From a virus: 25,865 nt of DNA. Location of the stretch: the IMG/VR virus record IMGVR_UViG_3300027749_000444, positions 1 to 25,865 of that record; one strand, 5' to 3'. The translations under genes were made by a program, and so were the position numbers. Numbering within the stretch: the first letter of the stretch is position 1; every line of letters begins with the position of its first letter. Positions 8,233 to 16,056 of the stretch are shown piece by piece. Under the pieces are notes generated by a model. The model was not told the origin of the DNA, did no database searches, and saw only the letters and a list, made by a program, of their open reading frames with translations.

Positions 8233-9501
8233 ATGAAACAATACAAATTTAGCTTTATCACACCTGAACATAGTCCAGAAAACATACCATACTTACTTGA
8301 ATTATATGATTCGATTATCAAACAAACATATAAAAAATGGGAATGGGTTATACTAACAAACAACAAATGTACACCAGAACATTTACCTGAAAAAATAACC
8401 AACGATAGTAGGGTAAAAGTATTTCATTGGCACGGAGAAACGGCCAGTATTGGTAAATTAAAATTAGATGCCTTTAATCTAGGTACAGGTGATATATTAG
8501 TTGAAGCCGACCATGATGATATGTTTACACCAGATTGTTTAGAAGAATTAAACAAAGCATATCAAGATGAATCGGTTGGGTTTGTTTATTCTGATAATGC
8601 AGCTTATAAAATGGATGGTGAGTTTATACCTTTTATGCCAGAGAATGGTTGGACATACAGAACGCATAAATGGAAAGACAAAGAATTAATTGCCATGAAC
8701 AGTTTTGAACCTAGTAGTCACAGTCTAAGTTATATTTGGTATGCACCAGACCATGTGAGAACATGGAGAGCATCTGTATATAAAGAAATTGGTGGTCATA
8801 ATCCAGAACTAGAGATTTGTGATGACCATGAATTGTGTATTCGTACCTATCTGAAAACAAAGATGGTTCATATACCTAAAGTATTATACATTTATAGATA
8901 TACTGGTTTCAATACATCAGTAAATACCAGAAACGCCGATATACAGATTAAGACAGTTGAATTGTTTAATCAATATACAAGACAGTTGGCTGAAAGAGAT
9001 GCAGAACTTAATGGTCTATTGAAAGTAGATATTGGTGGTGGGTTAAATCCATATCCAGGTTACTTTACAGTTGATTTAAGAGACACAGCCAATCTCCAAG
9101 CTGACTTAAATAATGGTATTCCTTTACCTGATAACTCTGTTGGTGTTCTAAATGCAAGTCATATCATTGAACATCTACATGATAAAACAAAAATCATGGC
9201 AGAAATACATAGAGTTTTGGCACATGGAGGCTGGGCATTTATAGATGTACCTAGTACCGATGGTCGTGGTGCCTTTCAGGATCCAACCCATGTAAGTTAT
9301 TGGAATGAAAATAGTTTTTTATATTATACAGATTCTTATTTGGCCAACTTTATAGATAATACATCAATTAGATTTCAAGAATACCGTAAAGAAACTTATT
9401 ATCCTAACGATTGGTTAAAAAGTTTGAATGTTTTAGTTACAACGGCTTGGTTAGTAGCTATCAAAGATGGACCTAGATTACCAGGAATATTAAAAATTTA
9501 A
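8233..9501 (+). CDS. Fusion: family 2 glycosyltransferase + SAM-dependent methyltransferase
   Basis: This 422-residue protein starts at the ATG four bases after the previous stop; no clear Shine-Dalgarno is visible, so coupling to the upstream gene is likely. Residues about 4-225 are a GT2 glycosyltransferase: FSFITPEHSPENIPYLLELYDSI, WEWVILTNN, and the metal-binding ADHDD (Asp93, Asp95), followed by FVYSDNAAY and an ED-like acidic pair near 197. Residues about 264-400 are a class I (type 11) methyltransferase: motif I VDIGGGLNPYPGY, DLRD, then PDNSVGVLNASHIIEHL and EIHRVLAHGGWAFIDVP. The combination suggests addition of a sugar followed by methylation of that glycan. It lies directly before the second collagen-like gene. 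The acceptor is unknown. Confidence 0.85.
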   Translation: MKQYKFSFITPEHSPENIPYLLELYDSIIKQTYKKWEWVILTNNKCTPEHLPEKITNDSRVKVFHWHGETASIGKLKLDAFNLGTGDILVEADHDDMFTPDCLEELNKAYQDESVGFVYSDNAAYKMDGEFIPFMPENGWTYRTHKWKDKELIAMNSFEPSSHSLSYIWYAPDHVRTWRASVYKEIGGHNPELEICDDHELCIRTYLKTKMVHIPKVLYIYRYTGFNTSVNTRNADIQIKTVELFNQYTRQLAERDAELNGLLKVDIGGGLNPYPGYFTVDLRDTANLQADLNNGIPLPDNSVGVLNASHIIEHLHDKTKIMAEIHRVLAHGGWAFIDVPSTDGRGAFQDPTHVSYWNENSFLYYTDSYLANFIDNTSIRFQEYRKETYYPNDWLKSLNVLVTTAWLVAIKDGPRLPGILKI

Positions 9502-9519
9502 AATTAATTTTCTTAGTTA

Positions 9520-9527
9520 CATAAATA
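9520..9527 (+). promoter_or_regulatory. Putative T4-type late promoter (CATAAATA)
   Basis: This seven-of-eight match to the late consensus lies 21 bases before the ATG of the second collagen-like gene. A Shine-Dalgarno (AAGGAAA) lies between them. The spacing fits a short late-transcript leader. Confidence 0.6.
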
Positions 9528-9548
9528 TATTAATAATAAGGAAATTCT

Positions 9549-11063
9549 ATGGCAACCAATAATACTTTTAACACCAAAAACGGATTAACGATAGGTAATA
9601 ACACCGTTATTGCGGCTAATGGTGTTTGGGTTGGTGCTGCCACAAATCTTATAGGACCACAAGGTGCACAGGGTGTTCAGGGTACACAAGGAGTACAAGG
9701 TACTGTTGGTGCTCAAGGTGCTCAGGGGGTTCAAGGTACTGTTGGTGCTCAAGGTATAATAGGTGCTCAAGGTTCTGCTGGCGCTCAAGGGTTTGCTGGT
9801 GCTCAAGGATTTACTGGAGCTCAAGGTGTTCAAGGTGCCATTGGTGCTCAGGGGGTTCAAGGCGTTACCGGCCCCACAGGTGCCCCTGGTGCTCAAGGTG
9901 TTCAAGGTTCAACCGGACCAACAGGTCCCGTAGGACCTAATGGACCTCAAGGATTTGCTGGTGCTCAAGGTCCTACAGGTGCTCAAGGTTTTACTGGACC
10001 GGGTGGTCCTACAGGAGCTCCTGGTGCTCAAGGTGTCCAAGGTTCTACTGGACCAACAGGTGCTCCTGGTGCTCAAGGTCCGACAGGATTCACAGGACCT
10101 CCAGGTCCAGGTGGTCCTACAGGTGCTCCTGGCGCTCAAGGTGTCCAAGGTTCTACAGGTCCAGGTGGTCCAGCAGGACCCACAGGACCAAATGGTGCTC
10201 CTGGTGCTCAAGGTGTCCAAGGTTCTACAGGACCCGGAGGTCCAACAGGTCCAGGTGGACCAGCAGGTCCTCCAGGACCCACAGGTCCTCCAGGTGCTCA
10301 AGGTGTCCAAGGCTCTACAGGTCCTACAGGTCCATTAGGTCCTACAGGACCAACTGGTGGTACAGGACCCACAGGTCCAACAGGTGCTCCTGGTGCTCAA
10401 GGTGTCCAAGGCTCTGCAGGTCCTACAGGTCCATTAGGTCCTACAGGACCAACTGGTGGTACAGGACCCACAGGTCCAACAGGTGCTCCTGGTGCTCAAG
10501 GTGTCCAAGGCTCTACAGGTCCTACAGGTCCTACAGGACCAGGCGGTCCAACAGGTCCTACAGGACCAGGCGGTCCAACAGGTCCTCCAGGTGCTCAAGG
10601 TCCTGCAGGTCCAATAAGTGCAGGAAACGTTGTACAAGTTGTACACTATCCGTATTCAACAGAAAATGGGTTTAATCAAACTGGAAGTTTCCAACAATCA
10701 GGACTTACATTAGGTATTACTCCTATATATGCCAGTAGTAGATTAAGAATAGATGTTACTGTTGCTGGTATATTTCAATGGCCACAAACAAATGCTTATT
10801 CAAATTGGTTACTTTTGCATAATCAATCGGGTGGGGCTGTACATGGTAATAATTTTGCTTATGCTCTTGGTTATTTGGGACAGTCTGGTGGTGGAGATAA
10901 TTATAGAGGACATAGTGCTTCTCAAACATTTTATCCAGCCTCTTATGATACAACTGCTACTCAAAGTTTTACAGTTTATTGCAATCCAATCAACGGAACT
11001 GTTCAATTTAACAGAGACGGCGCATCATTTTCATCAATTACAATTATGGAGATTAAACAATAA
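9549..11063 (+). CDS. Collagen-like fibre protein 2 (paralogue of the protein at 3201)
   Basis: This 504-residue protein starts at an ATG with AAGGA upstream. Residues 1-39 are nearly the same as the head of the first collagen-like protein (about 34 of 39 positions). About residues 36-355 are Gly-X-Y triplets, with an early GAQ/GVQ zone and a later GPT/GPG/GAP/GPP zone. About 356-504 form a different C-terminal tip ([16 protein letters not shown]..., [17 protein letters not shown]..., ending [10 protein letters not shown]), a beta-rich arrangement frequent in phage tips. The pattern of same anchor, similar rod and different tip points to two alternative fibres sharing one attachment site. Its stop overlaps the next start. 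The Gly-X-Y region has no Lys but many Thr and some Pro in the Y position. Confidence 0.88.
   Translation: MATNNTFNTKNGLTIGNNTVIAANGVWVGAATNLIGPQGAQGVQGTQGVQGTVGAQGAQGVQGTVGAQGIIGAQGSAGAQGFAGAQGFTGAQGVQGAIGAQGVQGVTGPTGAPGAQGVQGSTGPTGPVGPNGPQGFAGAQGPTGAQGFTGPGGPTGAPGAQGVQGSTGPTGAPGAQGPTGFTGPPGPGGPTGAPGAQGVQGSTGPGGPAGPTGPNGAPGAQGVQGSTGPGGPTGPGGPAGPPGPTGPPGAQGVQGSTGPTGPLGPTGPTGGTGPTGPTGAPGAQGVQGSAGPTGPLGPTGPTGGTGPTGPTGAPGAQGVQGSTGPTGPTGPGGPTGPTGPGGPTGPPGAQGPAGPISAGNVVQVVHYPYSTENGFNQTGSFQQSGLTLGITPIYASSRLRIDVTVAGIFQWPQTNAYSNWLLLHNQSGGAVHGNNFAYALGYLGQSGGGDNYRGHSASQTFYPASYDTTATQSFTVYCNPINGTVQFNRDGASFSSITIMEIKQ
10320..10517 (+). repeat. Two tandem 99-bp collagen-coding repeats
   Basis: Units beginning at 10320 and 10419 encode the same 11 Gly-X-Y triplets ([15 protein letters not shown] ...), with near-perfect DNA identity; the visible difference is the GSA/GST triplet at the unit boundary. 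The repeats are in frame, so gain or loss of a unit would only change rod length. Confidence 0.82.
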
Positions 11064-11326
11064 TGAGAAACAGAATGGCGGACGTATTATTAAGTCATCC
11101 ACATATTGTAAAAATGATTGATGATATATGTTATGACAAAGATGACAACATTGTAGAAGTGAATGAATCTGTTGTGCAAGCATATATTGCGAACAATGAT
11201 TATATAGAACAGAGGCGAGCCACTTATCCTAGTGTTGTAGACCAATTGGATACTTTATATCATGGTGGTTACGATGCTTGGAAAGCTACAATAAAGCAAG
11301 TAAAAGACGATATACCTAAACCATAA
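11063..11326 (+). CDS. Small tail-fibre-assembly-like protein following collagen-like fibre 2
   Basis: This 87-residue protein has a TAATG overlap with the collagen-like fibre gene, so it is translationally coupled. The C-terminal half, RRATYPSVVDQLDTLYHGG followed by AWKATIKQVKDDIPKP, matches the conserved end of small phage proteins (YPS..DQLD.L...G...W...I..VK...PKP) that lie directly after fibre genes and are regarded as assembly-related. The N-terminal half (HPHIVKMIDDICYDKDDNIVEVNE) is less characteristic. It is not clearly homologous to the 138-residue chaperone-like protein after the first collagen gene, although both end in WP/IP-x-KP style motifs. The partner is inferred to be the upstream fibre. 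Confidence 0.7.
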   Translation: MRNRMADVLLSHPHIVKMIDDICYDKDDNIVEVNESVVQAYIANNDYIEQRRATYPSVVDQLDTLYHGGYDAWKATIKQVKDDIPKP

Positions 11327-11361
11327 AATTTAGTGATACAATAATCTCGTTTCTCCTGTTA

Positions 11362-11369
11362 GATAAATA
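11362..11369 (+). promoter_or_regulatory. Putative T4-type late promoter (GATAAATA)
   Basis: This seven-of-eight match to TATAAATA is placed 21 bases before the gp13 ATG, with GGAGAG in between. It would start the neck gene run 13-14-15, whose genes have no internal gaps. Confidence 0.6.
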
Positions 11370-11390
11370 GATTAATAATAGGAGAGATTG

Positions 11391-12164
11391 ATGGCAACAA
11401 TAACAACTAGAACTAAATTCAAAGAATATTGCCTTAGAAGATTAGGTTTTCCAGTCATTGAAATCAACGTGGATGATGACCAAGTGGAAGACCGGATTGA
11501 TGATGCGTTACAATATTGGCAAGATTATCACTTTGATGGCCTACAAAAAATATATTACGTCAAAGCTATCCAACAAACGGATATAAACCAAAAGTATATT
11601 AATTTAAGTAATGTCTTAGATGCTTCAAACAATACTATGGAGATTGTTGGAGTAACCCGTGTATTCCCAATCACAGACACTCAAGCCGGTGTTAATATGT
11701 TTGACTTGAGATATCAATTACGACTCAATGAGTTATACGACTTCACCTCCGCGTCATACATCAATTATACATTAACACAACAACACTTACGTTCCCTTGA
11801 ACTCATGTTTACTGGAGAAGTTCCTATTCGATTCCAAAGACATATGCAAAAACTGTTCATTGATTGGTCATGGGGGTCTAAACAAGCTGAACTTGGTGAT
11901 GTTATAGTTGCCGAATGTTACGCCTCGATTAATCCAGATGTTTATGGTAGAGTATGGAATGACCGATGGATGAAAGAATATGCCACGGCATTAATCAAAA
12001 GGATGTGGGGAAACAACCTCAAAAAATTTGCTGGATTACAATTACCAGGTAGTGTAACACTAAATGGTGATAAAATATTCCAAGAAGCAATAGACGAGAT
12101 TGCCAAGCTAGAGCAGCAAATGCAAACCGAATACGGAGCACCTTTAGAATTCATGATGTTATAA
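11391..12164 (+). CDS. 13: Neck protein gp13 (head completion)
   Basis: The ATG at 11391 is preferred over the adjacent in-frame TTG at 11388, because GGAG at 11381-11384 is well spaced. The 257-residue product is recognisable as T4-like gp13: the helical opening TRTKFKEYCLRRLGFPVIEINVDDDQVEDRIDDAL, the YWQDYHFDG segment, and the conserved stretch NPDVYGRVWNDRWMKEYATALIKRMWGNNLKKFAG near residues 183-218. T4 gp13 is somewhat longer (309 residues). With gp14 it forms the neck that seals the portal after packaging and joins head to tail. It opens the core structural block and is followed immediately by gene 14. Confidence 0.92.
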   Translation: MATITTRTKFKEYCLRRLGFPVIEINVDDDQVEDRIDDALQYWQDYHFDGLQKIYYVKAIQQTDINQKYINLSNVLDASNNTMEIVGVTRVFPITDTQAGVNMFDLRYQLRLNELYDFTSASYINYTLTQQHLRSLELMFTGEVPIRFQRHMQKLFIDWSWGSKQAELGDVIVAECYASINPDVYGRVWNDRWMKEYATALIKRMWGNNLKKFAGLQLPGSVTLNGDKIFQEAIDEIAKLEQQMQTEYGAPLEFMML

Positions 12165-12165
12165 T

Positions 12166-13047
12166 ATGGCAACTTCAGTATACTTTAATAACTACAACTC
12201 TCATGGTGAGCAAAACCTCATAGAAGATTTAATTGTTGAATCAATTAAAATCATGGGGTTTGATGCGTTCTATTTGCCTATTGAAAATCCAGAAGATAGA
12301 GATATTCTATACGGTGAAGATCCAGTTAAGAAGTTTAGAAGTTCTTTTCCTTTGGAGATGTATCTATCAGATGCTTCTGGTTATGAAGGCCAGCAGGACT
12401 TCTTTTCTAAATTTGGTTTAGAAATTCGAGATGTTGTTAAAGTAATACTATCAAGAAGGTCATTTCAGATAAGAGTACCACAAAATACTTTCACAAGGCC
12501 TAGAGAAGGTGACTTAGTATATGTTCCTTTTCTAAATGGTACTGGTGAATTGTATGAGATTACATTCGTAGAACAAGCAAAAGACTTCCACCAATTAGGA
12601 AGAAAAGCACCATACTTTTATGAATTAAGCCTTGAGAAATTCAAGTATTCTCAGGAAATTATTAATACAGGCACATACGATATCGATAAAGTTTCTAATG
12701 ATTCTTCATATACATTACATTTAAATACTGGTTCTGGAACAGGAACATATACAATACAAGAAATTGTATATCAATCTTTAGATAGTACATATGCGAATGC
12801 CAATACTGTGGCTTATGTTCAATCATGGATACCAAGTTCAAATACATTATCTGTTACAAATATTGCTGGTGAGTTTATTGATGGATTAAGATTAATTGGT
12901 AAAACAAGTAATGCTCAATACACATTAACATCTTTTGATCCATTAGATACTCCAGCACATTTAGAAGTATATGATAATTATTATATTGCAAATACAGCAA
13001 ATTCTATTATAGACTTTTCTGAAACTAATCCGTTTGGATCAATCTAA
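12166..13047 (+). CDS. 14: Neck protein gp14
   Basis: This 293-residue protein starts one base after gene 13 stops. The conserved gp14 features are visible: the N-terminal NNYNSHGEQNLIEDLIVESIKIMGFDAFYLP, ILYGEDPVKKF, then SKFGLEIRDVVKVILSRRSF and RPREGDLVYVPFLNGTGELYEI, followed by FVEQAKDFHQLGRKAPYFYELSLEKFKYS. It works with gp13 in the neck to close the filled head and attach the tail. T4 gp14 is 256 residues; the extra length corresponds to a beta-like module at about residues 194-257 that resembles one in gp15 (see findings). The stop overlaps the start of gene 15. Confidence 0.92.
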   Translation: MATSVYFNNYNSHGEQNLIEDLIVESIKIMGFDAFYLPIENPEDRDILYGEDPVKKFRSSFPLEMYLSDASGYEGQQDFFSKFGLEIRDVVKVILSRRSFQIRVPQNTFTRPREGDLVYVPFLNGTGELYEITFVEQAKDFHQLGRKAPYFYELSLEKFKYSQEIINTGTYDIDKVSNDSSYTLHLNTGSGTGTYTIQEIVYQSLDSTYANANTVAYVQSWIPSSNTLSVTNIAGEFIDGLRLIGKTSNAQYTLTSFDPLDTPAHLEVYDNYYIANTANSIIDFSETNPFGSI

Positions 13048-14144
13048 TGGCAAATGTAACCTACAATCGTGTTATTCGTAAACTTGTAATAGGTTTTGGT
13101 AATTTATTTGATGAAATTACTTTAGTACGATATAATCCGGATAATACAGAAGCCGAAAGGTTTATTGTTCCCATTGCCTATTCAGCAAAAGAATTATACG
13201 TTCAGAGATTATTATTTGATCCTGATTTGGACAAAAAAGTTGCAATGACTTTACCTAGAATGTCTTTTGAAATGACAGGTATGCAGTATGATGTAAGTAG
13301 AAAACAAAATACAAACACCAAAAATTTTACTAATACAAGCTCTGGTGTGTTAGCACAATATAATCCTGTGCCTTATAATTTTGATTTCTCATTATACTTA
13401 TATGTAAGAAATACAGAAGATGGTACACAGTTACTAGAACACATTATACCGTTCTTTACTCCTGATTATACAATTAAATTAAATCTAATACCAGATTTAG
13501 GTGTTATAAAAGAAGTACCTGTTATTTTAAATGGCGTATCTTCAGAAATTGATTATGAAGGTGATAGAAATAATCCAACAAGAATGATTATATGGACTTT
13601 AAATTTTACAGTTAAAGGCTTTATATTTGGTTCTTATACTACACCAAAATTGATTCGTACCTCTATTACAAATATATTAAATGATATTTCAGATACAGAT
13701 ATAGTATTATTTAATTTAGCCAACACAGGAGTAGGACTATATCAGGCTGGTGAAATTGTTTATCAAGGTTATACACCACAAATTTCAACAGCAACGGCTA
13801 AAGTTGTAAGATTTAATTCAGGTAATAATGTATTACACTTGACAAACATTAATGGTAACTTTGTTTCTTCATCACCTATTATTGGTGCAACTACAAATTC
13901 AAATTATATATTCAATTCATATACTGTGCAACCAAAAAATCTAGTTCAGATTGTTACTACGCCTACTCCAACAGATGCCAGTGCGAATGATAAATATAAT
14001 TATACAACCACGGTTACAGAAACACCTAATATTGATACCAATGTAGTATCTGCGGTACCTTTCAATACTGATTTAATGTTAAACATATACGGTATTGATG
14101 ACCTTAACACTCAACAAGCAAATACAATAGATTTAGGATCTTAG
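13047..14144 (+). CDS. 15: Tail sheath stabiliser gp15
   Basis: This 365-residue protein overlaps gene 14 by one base. Recognised as the T4-like gp15 tail terminator / sheath stabiliser by FGNLFDEITLVRY, QRLLFDPDLDKKVAMTLPRMSFEMTGMQYDVSRKQN, the AQYNPVPYNFDFSLYLYVRNTEDGTQLLEHIIPFFTPDYTI block and MIIWTLNFTVKGFIFG. In T4, a gp15 hexamer caps the tail tube and sheath and binds the neck. T4 gp15 is 272 residues; here a module at about residues 229-293 interrupts or extends the C-terminal region and resembles one in gp14. The final PFNTDLMLNIYGIDDLN is outside that module. The next gene, an accessory fibre, begins one base after the stop. Confidence 0.92.
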   Translation: MANVTYNRVIRKLVIGFGNLFDEITLVRYNPDNTEAERFIVPIAYSAKELYVQRLLFDPDLDKKVAMTLPRMSFEMTGMQYDVSRKQNTNTKNFTNTSSGVLAQYNPVPYNFDFSLYLYVRNTEDGTQLLEHIIPFFTPDYTIKLNLIPDLGVIKEVPVILNGVSSEIDYEGDRNNPTRMIIWTLNFTVKGFIFGSYTTPKLIRTSITNILNDISDTDIVLFNLANTGVGLYQAGEIVYQGYTPQISTATAKVVRFNSGNNVLHLTNINGNFVSSSPIIGATTNSNYIFNSYTVQPKNLVQIVTTPTPTDASANDKYNYTTTVTETPNIDTNVVSAVPFNTDLMLNIYGIDDLNTQQANTIDLGS

Positions 14145-14145
14145 A

Positions 14146-16056
14146 ATGTCTAGAATAATTCAATTTAAAAGATTTGGTGCAGCTACACTTGCCAATACAA
14201 TTGGTGCAAATGGAGAAATAATTTTTGATATAACAAATAAAGCTCTGACTGTTCATGATGGAGTAACTGCTGGTGGATTTGCAGCTACAATAGATATTAC
14301 ATCTAGAAATTTAGCAAATGCTGCTTTTTCTAGAGCCAATTCAGCCAACGTCCTTGCTCAAGCTTCATTTGATAAAGCTAATACTGCTAGTGCTGGTTTT
14401 GATAAAGCCAATGCAGCCAATGTTCTAGCTCAATCCGCTTTCAATCAAGCAAACTCAGCCAATGTATTAGCTCAATCTTCCTATAATTGGGCAAATACAA
14501 TCAACGTATCAACACAAGCTGCTTTTTCTAAAGCAAATGCCGCAAACGTTTTAGCACAAGCTGCATTTAATGCTGCCAATACTGCAAATGTGGCTTTAGT
14601 TCAAGCTTCATTTGATAAAGCCAATGTGGCCAATACAACAGCAGAAGCAGGATTTGCCAAAGCAAATGCCGCAAACGTTTTAGCACAATCCGCTTTTAAT
14701 CAAGCCATTTCAACTTATCTTCCGTCTACAACTCGTTTAGAAGTTACTAATGATGGATCATCGGCTTATTTGTTTGACCAATACACAGGAAATAATGCCA
14801 CACTTTATGTTACAGCTGGTGAAACTATAGCATTTAATTTAAATGTGACTGGACATCCATTTTTAATTAGAGTATCGAGCTTAGGTACACTCTATAATAT
14901 TGGACTTACTCATGTAACAACAACTGGAGCTGTTGGATCTAATCAATCCGCTCAAGGTCAAATTGCTGGCACATTATATTGGAAAATTCCAAGCGTTCTT
15001 GCTGGAAATACTTATGTATATCAATGCCAGGATCATGCTGGTATGGTTGGTAATATTGTAATTGGAAACCCAAACCAAGCAAACACAGCAAACACTACTG
15101 CTGAAGCTGGATTTGCCAGAGCCAATGCTGCTAATGTTTTGGCACAAGCTGCATTTAATGCTGCCAATACCGCAAATGCAGCTTTGGTACAAGCTTCATT
15201 TGATAAAGCCAATTCATCTAATGTTTTGGCACAATCTGCTTTTAATCAAGCAAATTCAGCCAATGTCTTAGCACAAGCGGCATTTAATGCTGCTAATGCC
15301 GCAAATTCTATTTTAGCTCAAGCTTCATTTGATAAAGCAAACGTAGCCAACACAACCGCAGAAGCAGGATTTGCCAAGGCTAATATAGCAAATACGACAG
15401 CTGAGGCTGGATTCGCTAAAGCAAACATTGCTAATACCACAGCAGAAGCTTCATATGCTTGGGGTAACACAATCAATGTGTCTGTTCAAGCATCATTCTC
15501 TAAGGCAAATATTGCTAATACCACAGCTGAGGCTGGATTTGCTAAAGCTAATATTGCTAATACAACAGCAGAAGCAGGATTTGCCAAAGCTAATATAGCC
15601 AACACTACAGCAGAAGCTGGATTTGCCAAAGCTAATGTGGCCAATACAACAGCAGAAGCTGGGTTCTCTAAAGCAAACTTAGCAAACGTATTAGCACAGT
15701 CTGCTTTCACACAAGCAAACACTTCAGCACAAACTGTTCCACAAAATACTCAGACGACAAATTATATACTTCAATTGTCTGATGCAGGTAAACATATTTA
15801 CTACACACAATCATCAAATGTAATATTGTATGTTCCAACAACTTCTAATGTGGCATTTTCTAATGGCACAACGATTATGATTGTTTCAAAAACATCATCA
15901 AGTGCCAACATAACTGTATCACCAAACACAGGCGTATCAATGTTTCTTGCTGGTAATACAACAAGCGCTTCAAGAAATGTTACTACATATGGTATGGCTA
16001 CATTAATTCAAGTTGCGGCAAACACATGGTTTATTAACGGTACAGGAGTTTCGTAA
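14146..16056 (+). CDS. Fibre-like virion protein with 14-residue helical repeats and embedded cupredoxin-like domain
   Basis: This 636-residue protein starts one base after gene 15. Residues 1-46 (RIIQFKRF..., GEIIFDITNKALTVHDGVTAGG) match the N-terminal domain often seen at the start of phage fibres. About 56-190 and 311-525 are Ala/Asn-rich 14-residue repeats (ANIANTTAEAGFAK type, with FDKAN..NVLAQSAFNQ variants), likely a long helical coiled rod. About 195-308 is a beta-domain resembling cupredoxins: GETIAFNLNVTGHPF with His237, then YVYQCQDHAGMVGNIVIG with Cys294, His297 and Met300, in the order of type 1 copper ligands. About 530-636 is a beta tip (SDAGKHIYYTQSSNVILYVP...). A fibre or whisker role is inferred; T4 has no gene here. 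Confidence 0.8.
   Translation: MSRIIQFKRFGAATLANTIGANGEIIFDITNKALTVHDGVTAGGFAATIDITSRNLANAAFSRANSANVLAQASFDKANTASAGFDKANAANVLAQSAFNQANSANVLAQSSYNWANTINVSTQAAFSKANAANVLAQAAFNAANTANVALVQASFDKANVANTTAEAGFAKANAANVLAQSAFNQAISTYLPSTTRLEVTNDGSSAYLFDQYTGNNATLYVTAGETIAFNLNVTGHPFLIRVSSLGTLYNIGLTHVTTTGAVGSNQSAQGQIAGTLYWKIPSVLAGNTYVYQCQDHAGMVGNIVIGNPNQANTANTTAEAGFARANAANVLAQAAFNAANTANAALVQASFDKANSSNVLAQSAFNQANSANVLAQAAFNAANAANSILAQASFDKANVANTTAEAGFAKANIANTTAEAGFAKANIANTTAEASYAWGNTINVSVQASFSKANIANTTAEAGFAKANIANTTAEAGFAKANIANTTAEAGFAKANVANTTAEAGFSKANLANVLAQSAFTQANTSAQTVPQNTQTTNYILQLSDAGKHIYYTQSSNVILYVPTTSNVAFSNGTTIMIVSKTSSSANITVSPNTGVSMFLAGNTTSASRNVTTYGMATLIQVAANTWFINGTGVS
14311..14715 (+). repeat. 14-residue (42-bp) coding repeats, first block
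   Basis: This block encodes degenerate 14-residue units with Ala, Asn and Phe at fixed spacing (for example AANVLAQSAFNQAN). It is separated from a second, longer block by the cupredoxin-like domain. Confidence 0.75.
15076..15720 (+). repeat. 14-residue (42-bp) coding repeats, second block
   Basis: About fifteen units of 42 bases follow the cupredoxin-like domain. The later units (residues about 399-510) repeat ANIANTTAEAGFAK nearly without change. The DNA copies use varied synonymous codons (GCTAATATTGCT against GCAAACATTGCT), suggesting selection for the protein repeat and not only recent duplication. Confidence 0.8.

Noticed and set aside
9585-10646. Minus-strand and alternative-frame open frames inside the second collagen-like gene
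   Set aside because: They mirror the collagen repeat (Thr/Ser/Cys/Trp-rich nonsense) and no minus-strand promoter or ribosome binding site is seen.
10753-11121. 122-codon + strand frame at the end of the second collagen-like gene
   Set aside because: It overlaps the conserved tip and the next gene in another frame, and its Ile/Leu/Val-rich content reflects a frame shift of AT-rich coding sequence.
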